64,000 nucleotides of DNA from Fibrella forsythiae (lineage in GTDB: Bacteria > Bacteroidota > Bacteroidia > Cytophagales > Spirosomataceae): contig NZ_JAFMYW010000003.1 in assembly GCF_017353175.1 (NCBI RefSeq), forward strand, positions 593,663-657,662. Reading direction: 5' to 3'. Shown piece by piece: positions 44,472-52,853 of the stretch; positions within the stretch are counted from its first letter, which is position 1; each line of letters opens with the position of its first letter. The translations under genes and the position numbers were made by a program. The notes beneath the pieces are model-generated. The model had not been told where the DNA came from. It saw only the letters and a list, made by a program, of their open reading frames with translations, and made no database searches.

Positions 44472-45811
44472 AAGTGATTTGTTGAGTTTGGCCACTGATC
44501 CTGAACATGCATTGGGTACATATCCGTCTGGTGGTCGATGTTGATCGTGTTGAGGTCAGCGACAGGTTGCTCGGCGGGTTTAAATCCGTAATACAGGCCC
44601 AGCCCAACGTAACCCCAGTAATAGATGGGTAGTTGATAGGATATCCCGAAGAGTAAGCCGCTGGTAATGAAGGCAAAGAGGACCGTCTGTTCAAAGGTGA
44701 ACTTGCGGTTTCGACTGTAAATCATCCAGAGTGTACAGAAAATGACAAACAGGTTGAGCCCCAGTCCGGCTATGCCATAGTTATACAGCATATCGATGTA
44801 CTGGGAGTGGATGATAGTGCCTTTCTCGGGGAAATCTTCGTTCACCATAATCTCGCCCCGGTCGTACCCTTCATAGCGCCAGCCCAGCCAGGGGCGGTCT
44901 GGAATCTGACTCCAGTAATAGATCGATTGTTCGAGCCGCCAGTTACCTGTGTTATCTTCTGTTGGTTTAGCAATGCCGCCGATGTTTTCGAGGAACGCAT
45001 CTACTTTTTTGGGCGATAGTGCTGCCACGAACGGGACAATCAGCAGCGCAAGTATAAAAAGTGTAGACGCCGTTCGGCCAATAGGTAAGCGGCTGTTGCC
45101 AGGTAACTTGCCCATCATTGATAAGCCAGCCACTACAGCAACGCCAAATACGGCCGATGAGATTACTGACCGGTGAAGGAGCAAAACGATCAGACCGAAC
45201 GTACCCAGAAAGCCCAGAAAATCGATAAGCCGGTTTTTCTCCAGATACTGCATCAGAAAAAACAGTAACGGCAGCATCAGATAAAACGACTCATAGGCCG
45301 ATGTACTGCGGCTTTCTGAGGTCAGGCTGTATTCCAGGATTTTGCCCAGCAGAATTTGGCCGTAGAAATACAGGGCTCCTACAATCATCACGGCCCAGCC
45401 CAGTTTGAGCGTGCCGGCCCGCCGAGCCACAACGAACGTCAGCAAGGCCAGACCGCAATAGGCCAGCCGCTTGATGACGAAAAATGAATAGAAGTACAGA
45501 TTATAGGTGTGCAACGATTCGAGTACCAGCCCAAACAGAGCCAGACTGAGCACCCAGGCCACCAGTTTGTAGGGGCTGGGGTAATCGAAATAGCCGACAA
45601 AGAGCATGGTGGCGGCCACCAGACCGGCAATGTTCGACACTGCCGACAGAACCGGGCTTGTCTGGTCTGAGCCGTATGTAAGCGAGCTGACCCCAAACAG
45701 CAGCAGTAAAAGCGCCAGCCTGTAGGCCCAGGTAATAGCCTTTACACCCGGTTTCTTTTCAGGAGCGGGCGTTTCTGGCTCAAACGTGTATATCGGTTCG
45801 TCGATGTTCAT
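44468..45811 (-). CDS. O-antigen ligase/polymerase (Wzy)-like membrane protein
   Basis: A 447-residue polytopic protein with about ten to twelve membrane segments. A large periplasmic loop in the second half contains RLEQSIYYWSQIPDRPWLGWRYEGYD, the pattern of the O-antigen ligase/Wzy superfamily. It lies in a polysaccharide operon with a flippase, so polymerisation of repeat units is the likely role. The downstream GT2 and upstream GT4 genes overlap it at ATGA junctions. Confidence 0.85.
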   Translation of the reverse strand: MNIDEPIYTFEPETPAPEKKPGVKAITWAYRLALLLLLFGVSSLTYGSDQTSPVLSAVSNIAGLVAATMLFVGYFDYPSPYKLVAWVLSLALFGLVLESLHTYNLYFYSFFVIKRLAYCGLALLTFVVARRAGTLKLGWAVMIVGALYFYGQILLGKILEYSLTSESRSTSAYESFYLMLPLLFFLMQYLEKNRLIDFLGFLGTFGLIVLLLHRSVISSAVFGVAVVAGLSMMGKLPGNSRLPIGRTASTLFILALLIVPFVAALSPKKVDAFLENIGGIAKPTEDNTGNWRLEQSIYYWSQIPDRPWLGWRYEGYDRGEIMVNEDFPEKGTIIHSQYIDMLYNYGIAGLGLNLFVIFCTLWMIYSRNRKFTFEQTVLFAFITSGLLFGISYQLPIYYWGYVGLGLYYGFKPAEQPVADLNTINIDHQTDMYPMHVQDQWPNSTNHL

Positions 45812-46977
45812 GGATTGGCGAGTACGGCTTCGTAGATCGACTTCGTATGATGCGTAATGTATTGGGCATCGAATCGCTCAAGCGAGATAGCCCGGGCCTG
45901 CTTTGCCAGTAACTGGCGCAGTGAGGTATCGCCCCATAGCTGCCCCACGGCCGCTGCTATGTTGGCGGGTTCCAGCGAGGTCAGCATACCGGTCTGGCCA
46001 TGTTCAACCAGCGACGAAACCCCACCAACGTCGGAAGCGACCACCGGAAGACCAGCTAACTGTGCTTCACATACGCTATTGGGGCTATTATCGATGTAAG
46101 ACGGGTGCAGTAGGCAGAACGCGTCTGCGTATGTGGCCCAGAGTTGTTCGCCCGTCAGCATACCCCGGTGTTCTACCGCATCGTCGGGGATAGTGGTCAG
46201 CCCCAGATCGTTAATTAATTCCAGAAGCGCATCGTAACTACCAAATCCGGTGATAATCAGCCGGATCGGCCACTGTTCGCGCAGGATGCTCAAGGCCCGT
46301 AACGCTTCACGAATTCCCTTGATGTCGTGCAGCCCGCCAATAAAGAGCATGGCATTGGGCGGCTGATCACCGGGGGGGGCAATGGGCTGGTAGAATACCG
46401 GCCGCATAAGTTCCCAGTTATGGTGAATGACCGCTTTCGGATTCAGTTTATGCACAACGGCTTTGTCCCAGTGGGTACGTCCGATGTAGTGGTGAACGGA
46501 GCGGGCGTACCGTTTCTCGTAATAGCTGGCCACCGCCCACGACACATGCCGGTAGTCGGGCCGGTTGGGTAGGTAGCGGTAGTACTCTGTCACGAAGCCC
46601 TGCGCCGACACCACTTTGGGCAGCTTCAGCGCAACGGCCATAGCGGGATACTGCTGTTCGGTTCCGTGAATATGCAGGAGGTCGAACGTACCCAGCTTAC
46701 CGGTACCAACCTGGGTGCGCAGGTAGTCTCTTACTCGTTTGATACGCCGTTTATAGCCCGTTAACAGGTCCCATTTATCATCGGGAACTTTCAGATAGAT
46801 ATACCGAACACCATCGCGGGTTTGTTCTTCGTCCTGATCAATCTGGTGATTGTAGCTGACAATGGTAATGGAGAGGCCCTCCTGCGCCACCAGATTGGCT
46901 GCCAACGCCGTCATCCAGGGCACGGGGTGTCCGAGTTTTGACGGGTGAGGAGCTGCTGCAAGCCAGAGAACGTTCAT
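45808..46977 (-). CDS. Glycosyltransferase family 4 protein
   Basis: A 389-residue GT-B enzyme starting MNVLWLAAAPHPSKLGHPVPW. The donor-binding half has MLFIGGLHDIKGIREAL and the segment NSVCEAQLAGLPVVASDVGG, containing the second catalytic Glu. I chose the ATG at 46977; ten upstream residues are open but not family-like. It overlaps the Wzy-like gene by 4 bases (ATGA). Confidence 0.9.
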   Translation of the reverse strand: MNVLWLAAAPHPSKLGHPVPWMTALAANLVAQEGLSITIVSYNHQIDQDEEQTRDGVRYIYLKVPDDKWDLLTGYKRRIKRVRDYLRTQVGTGKLGTFDLLHIHGTEQQYPAMAVALKLPKVVSAQGFVTEYYRYLPNRPDYRHVSWAVASYYEKRYARSVHHYIGRTHWDKAVVHKLNPKAVIHHNWELMRPVFYQPIAPPGDQPPNAMLFIGGLHDIKGIREALRALSILREQWPIRLIITGFGSYDALLELINDLGLTTIPDDAVEHRGMLTGEQLWATYADAFCLLHPSYIDNSPNSVCEAQLAGLPVVASDVGGVSSLVEHGQTGMLTSLEPANIAAAVGQLWGDTSLRQLLAKQARAISLERFDAQYITHHTKSIYEAVLANP

Positions 46978-47029
46978 AATAGTGAATAGAATGGCACTTG
47001 CAGGCAAGGCCGTGATAATCAGTTGTGTA

Positions 47030-48253
47030 TTAGAGAGTGTTTACTTCAGATGAACTGGTCGCGAGTTCTCCCGGCGTACTTGACAGGCAGCCCTGCACGG
47101 GCTGCCCTACGGTTATTTCCTTGTAAAACGCCAACAGCTTCTGCAAACCCGCTTCGTGGCTCAGATAGCGTTCGGCGTGGCGGGTTTGTACATCAAGTAA
47201 TGGCTGCCGTTTGACCGGATCGCGGTAGGTCAGAATCAGCTTTGCCAGATAAGCCGGGTCGCGCTCGCTGAGTAGCCCTGCACCGTGTGGCATCAGTTCG
47301 GGAATACCACCCACGGGCAACGCCAGCACAGGTACGTTCACGGCAAAGGCTTCGAGCAGTGCGTATGGACAGTTATCGTTCAGTGCCGTATGCACGTACA
47401 GATCCGATTGGGCTACCAACCGCCACGGAGCCGACTGCCGACCCTTAAACCGGACATACTCGGTCAGGCCCAATTCGGCCACCAGCCGCTCGTATTCAGT
47501 CCGTTTCGGACCATCGCCAATCAGCCATACCTGAAAGTCAGTGACGCCCCGGCTTTTTATGTCGGCAGCAATACGGATCAGCAATTCCTGATTTTTGCGC
47601 TCATCAACGTACCCAACGTTGCTGATAATGAACTTGCCCTGGTCTTCAACGGCCCGCGGCGTTTTTTTATCAGCCGCATCGATCGTCACCGTATTGGGCA
47701 AAATGGCTCGCCGAACGCCTTCATGCATCAGGTGCTTCGACTGCTCGTAGGCGTAGTTCGACACGAAAATGTAATTATCGACATGCGCAAATAGCCATCG
47801 ATACCAGCGTGTGAGCGCCCGCACAAGCCAGCCCGGCAGCGGTTTGTCGGCCAGATTCGCCGCCGTGATCAACTCCGTTACCGGGTCATCGTTAAAGTGG
47901 GCCGTGAGTACTACCGGTACTGTTTTGCCCAGTGCATAATACGCCGCCACACCCGACCGGACATCCTGCGCATGAATAACGTCGAACGTCTGACTACGAT
48001 GCTGCCGCGTGCCCAGAAACAGGCGAATAAAGAAGCTGCTTTCGTCCCACAGGATACGGCTCGTTTGCCCCAGTCGTTTGAACACATGGCCCATGATGTT
48101 CATGGATTTGTTCCAGACGAAGGGCGTATCTGTTGTCTCCACTACCTGTACCGACATGCCCCGGCTGCGCAGATCGCGAGCCAGCGTCTTGTAGTAGGTA
48201 ACAACGCCGGAAGGAGACGTACCTGTCAGGAAAGTGGGGATCAGAACGTTCAT
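47030..48253 (-). CDS. Glycosyltransferase family 4 protein
   Basis: A 407-residue GT-B enzyme. MNVLIPTFLTGTSPSGVVTYYKTLARDL forms the N-terminus, VWLIGDGPKRTEYERLV and YALLEAFAVNVPVLALPVGG the donor domain. It overlaps the preceding GT2 gene by 4 bases. The last ~20 residues are encoded by a region with an 8-bp palindrome (47086-47106), so the tail may be a late addition. Specificity is unknown. Confidence 0.9.
   Translation of the reverse strand: MNVLIPTFLTGTSPSGVVTYYKTLARDLRSRGMSVQVVETTDTPFVWNKSMNIMGHVFKRLGQTSRILWDESSFFIRLFLGTRQHRSQTFDVIHAQDVRSGVAAYYALGKTVPVVLTAHFNDDPVTELITAANLADKPLPGWLVRALTRWYRWLFAHVDNYIFVSNYAYEQSKHLMHEGVRRAILPNTVTIDAADKKTPRAVEDQGKFIISNVGYVDERKNQELLIRIAADIKSRGVTDFQVWLIGDGPKRTEYERLVAELGLTEYVRFKGRQSAPWRLVAQSDLYVHTALNDNCPYALLEAFAVNVPVLALPVGGIPELMPHGAGLLSERDPAYLAKLILTYRDPVKRQPLLDVQTRHAERYLSHEAGLQKLLAFYKEITVGQPVQGCLSSTPGELATSSSEVNTL
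47086..47106. repeat. Small palindrome in the 3' coding end of a glycosyltransferase gene
   Basis: GGCAGCCC and GGGCTGCC pair around a 5-base loop and are followed by CTAC. It is translated as part of the C-terminal tail PVQGCLS. Confidence 0.5.
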
Positions 48254-49158
48254 TTGTGCATCATTTTGTATAGCCGCAGGGTCAGGATCGAATCGGGCCG
48301 CTTCCGGAAATTATTGATCACGCTGTCTACTGCTGCTTCGCCGAAAAGCAGTACGTTGTACATGCGGTTTGTCCGTTTCAAGACAGCCTGCTGCCCAATT
48401 TCGCGGGCAGCCCACCGCATGAAAATGGCCATACCCACGGCTGAGCCGTGCATGTTCTGAAATACCCGACGCTGATTCCTGACGGCATAATATTGCTTCC
48501 AAGCACCCGGCCAGGGAATACCGTTCCGGTCGAACGAGGGCGGATGGCGGAACACCGACTTGGGTACCGTTACTACCGGAAAACCCATCCGTTGCGCGCG
48601 GGTCATGTATTCTACTTCGTCGCCCCAGATAAACAGCTTCAGATCGGGAATGCCAATGGAGGCCACTACATCGCTGTGAATCAGGGTACCATTGAAGAAT
48701 GACGCCACGCCGTAGATCAGGTCGAAGCTTGTCATGTCGGTTACTCTCCGGTATTTCCGGTTTGGCCGATCCACATAGAACGCCAGTTCCTGATCATCGC
48801 GAACGCTGACCGACATCGAATTCTTGATGCATGGCCCCAGGTTCGGCGAGTTCAGCAACTGCTCCAGCGCATCGGGTGCGGCAATGCAGTCGTCGTCCAT
48901 ACACCAAAGCCAGGTAGCTCCCGACTTGTACGCACCGTCGATACCGGTTGCAAAACCACCGGCGCCGCCCAGATTCGCCTGGTTGATCACCGTGAGGTCG
49001 GCCTGCGTGGTTAGCCATTCGGTAGTGCCATCGGTACTGCCGTTGTTCACAACCAGCATGGCATCAGGCTTCCGGGTCTGCTGTCGTAAACTGTCGAGGC
49101 AGATCTTAAGGTCCGCCAGGCGGTTATAGGTGACGATTACCGCCGTTACTGTTTCCAT
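48250..49158 (-). CDS. Glycosyltransferase family 2 protein
   Basis: A 302-residue GT-A enzyme starting VTAVIVTYNRLADLKICLDSL, with DAMLVVNNGSTDGT and WLWCMDDDCIAAPDAL (DxD site). The later segment LFIWGDEVEYMTRAQRMGFP resembles rhamnosyl- or galactofuranosyltransferases of the RfbF/GlfT group. It shares a 4-base overlap with the next GT4 gene. Specificity is unknown. Confidence 0.9.
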   Translation of the reverse strand: METVTAVIVTYNRLADLKICLDSLRQQTRKPDAMLVVNNGSTDGTTEWLTTQADLTVINQANLGGAGGFATGIDGAYKSGATWLWCMDDDCIAAPDALEQLLNSPNLGPCIKNSMSVSVRDDQELAFYVDRPNRKYRRVTDMTSFDLIYGVASFFNGTLIHSDVVASIGIPDLKLFIWGDEVEYMTRAQRMGFPVVTVPKSVFRHPPSFDRNGIPWPGAWKQYYAVRNQRRVFQNMHGSAVGMAIFMRWAAREIGQQAVLKRTNRMYNVLLFGEAAVDSVINNFRKRPDSILTLRLYKMMHK

Positions 49159-49242
49159 GTGTGTTGACTGATGGTATACATACTCTAGTGAGTATCTAAC
49201 CCAATTGTTTTATGAAAATTACTCAGGGGTTCTAACCCCGGT

Positions 49243-50523
49243 TTAGTACAATTTCGTCTTGAACATGCCTGATTCCCGCTGCTCTTTTTTGTCAGGAAAT
49301 TCATCGGCTGGTCCGTAATAGGTTCTGACCATCCGCCTGATTTTCAGCTCCCAGGTCTGCTGACTGGCAAAGGTGTAGGCGTTGGCACCCATCAATAAAC
49401 GTTCTTGTGGGTGGTGGTACATCCACTCAATAGCTTTTGCCAGTTCGGTGGCAACCGTTTCCCGATCGGTCAGCGGCACCCGTATCCCCGTCGATTCGTT
49501 GACAAGCTCAGCCTGTCCGTGAATATCAATGGTCACTACGGGCAGTGAATAAGCCATCGCCTCGAGCAATTGTGCTGGGCCGGTATCGCGCAGGCTGGTG
49601 AAAAAAAACACGTCTGCCTGTCGGTAAAATGCTTTCACTCGTTCGTAATCCACTTTCCCAACCCACTGCACCCGGTCTTTGAGTTGGTAGGTTTCCAGAT
49701 ACTCAGGTACGTACCGACCCATTTCCCCATCGCCAACAATGGTGAGTTGAATAGGCAGTTGGCTATCTACTTTGCTCAGGCCGTGTAGCGTTAGTTCAAG
49801 CGCCTTACGGGGCATCAGCCGACCAACCCAGACCAGTTGCATTACGGGGCCGGGGGTACGTAATAGCGGTTCGGGCGGAATAAATGCCTGCGAGATGCCG
49901 ATAAATTCTCTGGTCACGCCCTTTGTTCTGCCCAGCCACTCAATCTTGCGGCGCGTATCTTCATTCCATACCAGTACGTGGTCGGCTCGCCGAACAGATT
50001 CATAACAGCCTGGGTTGAAGCGTAAAAGGAGCTTGCTGACCAACGTTCGCATTTGTTCCTTTTTCCAATGGCTTCTGAAATAATGGCGCATTGAATCGGG
50101 TGCTTCCTGCCCACCACCGATCGGCCCGAAAATGAACGGTCGATTCAGTTTATAGAGCATACTGCCTAGCTGAAGGCTGCCATAGCTGACGTGGTGAACG
50201 ATATCGAACGAATGGATTCTGCTCAGGGGGCGGGCTGTTTTCAGCGCGGCCCACTGCCAGTACAGGTAATGAAAATACATGCCAATCAGGCCCCAGAAAT
50301 AAACGGTCTCAACCCAGTCTGGTGTGTCAACATACACAAACGTCAGGTTGGGGTTGGGCTCCTGAGCGAGCCTTTTTTCTATGGCCGTTTTGTTCATCAA
50401 CCGGGTCAGGCACCACACATGGTGATTCGTCTGGCTAACGATAGATGAATAGTGCCAACCGTTTCCTTCTTCGGAGCCGAGTCCAGGTACGCAGGCATAC
50501 GCTGAAATCAATACCTTTTTCAT
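49243..50523 (-). CDS. Glycosyltransferase family 4 protein, paralogue of the one at 42328
   Basis: A 426-residue GT-B enzyme. KKVLISAYACVPGLGSEEGNGWHYS, FIFGPIGGGQEAP and LVWVGRLMPRKALEL are nearly the same as in the enzyme at 42328, so the two arose by duplication. The donor domain contains PAQLLEAMAYSLPVVTIDIHG. Both copies are in the same operon, which suggests two different but related linkages. This is inference. Confidence 0.9.
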   Translation of the reverse strand: MKKVLISAYACVPGLGSEEGNGWHYSSIVSQTNHHVWCLTRLMNKTAIEKRLAQEPNPNLTFVYVDTPDWVETVYFWGLIGMYFHYLYWQWAALKTARPLSRIHSFDIVHHVSYGSLQLGSMLYKLNRPFIFGPIGGGQEAPDSMRHYFRSHWKKEQMRTLVSKLLLRFNPGCYESVRRADHVLVWNEDTRRKIEWLGRTKGVTREFIGISQAFIPPEPLLRTPGPVMQLVWVGRLMPRKALELTLHGLSKVDSQLPIQLTIVGDGEMGRYVPEYLETYQLKDRVQWVGKVDYERVKAFYRQADVFFFTSLRDTGPAQLLEAMAYSLPVVTIDIHGQAELVNESTGIRVPLTDRETVATELAKAIEWMYHHPQERLLMGANAYTFASQQTWELKIRRMVRTYYGPADEFPDKKEQRESGMFKTKLY

Positions 50524-50692
50524 AAGCCTGACGTTGAAGTTACTATGCTCGTCGGCCCGCCTGACCTGTGCGGAACGTACCTGTAAGTAGCCGGTTTACG
50601 GATCAGAGAAAGGCTGGTTAGAGGAAAGCGAACTCTGATTGATGGCGGCAGACAATGGCAGTAACGAACAGGATCAGGTGCCGATAGTTTTG

Positions 50693-52036
50693 CTAATGGT
50701 CTAGTTCAACTACTGTCTCCGGTGTCCATTCTCTGCTTTTGTACAGCAGGAAACCGCCCATTGCCAGTAGTACATATACTTCGGTTCCCACCCAGGCCCA
50801 GGCAGCCCCAAGATGGCCGTAATGACGAATCAGAAAAATGTTCAGTCCTAGTCCGATCACCGAACCGATGGCCGTAATAACGAAGAAAGGTCGGTCCATA
50901 TGGAGGTTCAGCATCGTATGGATACCCAGCAGGTTACTCATACCGATAACCAGGGGCAGTAAGGCTACCACCCGCAACACGGCAATCGCCTCAACGAATT
51001 TTTCCCCGAAAAAGAAGGGAATAAACCAGGGGGCGATAAGCCAGAGGCCGACCGCTACCGCACCGAGGCCACCCAGTAACGGCCAGAAAACAGTACGAAC
51101 CATCTTCAGTCCTGCTTCACGGCCTTTCCCGAATGCATTGGCAATGATTGGAAACAGCGCCTGGTTTAGCGCCATCGTCACAAACGTCAGCGCTACGCCT
51201 TCCAGACGGGTACCTGCCGAGTACAGCCCTACCGCATAAGCCGTACTCAGAATACCCAGGAAAAACACCGTCGACGAGGCGTAGAGGGTAATCATCACGT
51301 TGGAAAAGAACAGCGTTGCGTCGGCTTTGAACCGAGCTACCAGTTGCGTGACAGAAGGCCAGAAAAACCGGATGTTAAATCGTTTGACCGCCACACCCAG
51401 CGCAATAGCGTTGATCAATACCTGCGAAATACTCAGTACCAGATTCTGCCACACATAGTCGTCGGGTTGATGAATAACCAGAAAAATAGCGCCTGTAAAC
51501 AGGATCTTTACCAACAGGTTGAACATGGCCACGCGGCCCAGATCTTCCATTGCCTGATACACCCAGAACGGCGACAGCACCGTGCTGATGCAGGTAACGT
51601 AGGTGCATACATGCAGGAGCCAGTGTTCACGGAAAGACGGCGCACTGAACGTTACAACTCCAAAAATGATGGTCGATAAGCCCCATAGAATGGTCTTCCC
51701 GGCCATTACCTCGCTGAAGATCCGGCTGGTGGCTTCCTTATCATAGCGATTAGCTGCGATGGCACGCACCGCAGCTAAATCAAACCCGTAATTGATAATC
51801 AGGCTGAAATACGTGACGTATGCCAGCGAAAAATTAAGGAGCCCCAACCGCTCCGGACCAATGATGCGCACCACATAGGGTACCGTCAACAGAGGAAGCA
51901 GAAAGTTGGCAATCTGTACACTGAACAGCGAAGCAACATTTACGGCAAAGCGCTTTAATACACTTTTCGAAAAAGCAGGTGCAGGTGCTACGACTGTCTC
52001 ATCGTCGGCGAGTACCGCCGATTCCTTACCAAGCAT
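50693..52036 (-). CDS. Oligosaccharide flippase (Wzx-type)
   Basis: A 447-residue protein with about twelve to fourteen membrane segments, of the MVF/MATE-like polysaccharide exporter group. The N-terminal NVASLFSVQIANFLLPLLTVPYVVRIIGPERLGLLNF is typical of Wzx flippases, which move lipid-linked repeat units across the inner membrane. It overlaps the sugar transferase gene by 11 bases. Confidence 0.9.
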   Translation of the reverse strand: MLGKESAVLADDETVVAPAPAFSKSVLKRFAVNVASLFSVQIANFLLPLLTVPYVVRIIGPERLGLLNFSLAYVTYFSLIINYGFDLAAVRAIAANRYDKEATSRIFSEVMAGKTILWGLSTIIFGVVTFSAPSFREHWLLHVCTYVTCISTVLSPFWVYQAMEDLGRVAMFNLLVKILFTGAIFLVIHQPDDYVWQNLVLSISQVLINAIALGVAVKRFNIRFFWPSVTQLVARFKADATLFFSNVMITLYASSTVFFLGILSTAYAVGLYSAGTRLEGVALTFVTMALNQALFPIIANAFGKGREAGLKMVRTVFWPLLGGLGAVAVGLWLIAPWFIPFFFGEKFVEAIAVLRVVALLPLVIGMSNLLGIHTMLNLHMDRPFFVITAIGSVIGLGLNIFLIRHYGHLGAAWAWVGTEVYVLLAMGGFLLYKSREWTPETVVELDH

Positions 52037-52697
52037 TAGGATTTCCGTTTAAAGCCGCTTTTACCGTCCACCAGCAGATACGCATATCAAGGGCTGGCGA
52101 CTGCTGCTGAATATACAGGTGGTCGTAACGTACCCGGTGCCGCATCTGGAATGGCTTACCCGTTTCGCCCCGTGCACCACGTACCTGAGCCAGACCTGTA
52201 ATGCCTGGTTTCACGCTGTAGCGTTCGCGGTAACCCGGCATTGTGTTCCAGTATTGCGCATCGAGCGGTAGTGGATGTGGCCGTGGGCCAACAATGCTCA
52301 TATGCCCAAGTAACACGTTCAGGAACTGAGGCATTTCGTCAAGGTTGGTTTTGCGCAGAATCCGGCCGATTGGTGTTACCCGGTAATCGTTTTTGCTGGC
52401 CTGCTGAAACTGGGCCTGCGGGTTATGAGCCATCGTGCGGAACTTGAAGCAGGGGAACTGCTCGCCATCCCGGCCCGAACGCATCTGAACGAAAATGGCA
52501 GGCCCTTTTGAAGTTAATCTTATCAATAGAGCAAGTAGAGGAATAAGCCAAATCAAAATAGTGACAGCCACCAGGCCTGCCACCAGCAAATCCGTAATCC
52601 GCTTGGCGTACAGCCCCCAGGTCTGGTTCTGACTGGTCGCATTCCGGTCCCGTTCAAGGCTGACCGTTTCCATGTTTTGTACGGTAAATGATGTCAT
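52026..52697 (-). CDS. Initiating sugar-phosphate transferase (undecaprenyl-phosphate type)
   Basis: A 223-residue bacterial sugar transferase. One membrane segment (LLVAGLVAVTILIWLIPLL) is followed by the cytosolic catalytic region: KGPAIFVQMRSGRDGEQFPCFKFRTM, RKTNLDEMPQFLNVLLGHMSIVGPRPH, YSVKPGITGLAQV. It attaches the first sugar phosphate to undecaprenyl phosphate. The protein lacks the extra N-terminal membrane part of WcaJ. The start may be 52697 or 52673. Confidence 0.92.
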   Translation of the reverse strand: MTSFTVQNMETVSLERDRNATSQNQTWGLYAKRITDLLVAGLVAVTILIWLIPLLALLIRLTSKGPAIFVQMRSGRDGEQFPCFKFRTMAHNPQAQFQQASKNDYRVTPIGRILRKTNLDEMPQFLNVLLGHMSIVGPRPHPLPLDAQYWNTMPGYRERYSVKPGITGLAQVRGARGETGKPFQMRHRVRYDHLYIQQQSPALDMRICWWTVKAALNGNPNAW

Positions 52698-52853
52698 AGT
52701 CGTTGAGTCAATTAGGTGTGTGATTTAAGCCAATTACTTGATATTAAAACGGGCAGCACCTCAAGTTAATCAATTAATTTTCAGTTGTTTACTCTCAAAT
52801 TATGCGTTAATGGTAAAAAGAAAAGTGGCTACTCGAACAGTGAAAAGAAACGT
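52698..52853. other. Gap between sugar transferase and autokinase genes
   Basis: An AT-rich stretch of 156 bases. I see no gene, no strong hairpin and no promoter consensus in it. It may hold a weak promoter for the downstream glycosyltransferase genes. Confidence 0.4.
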
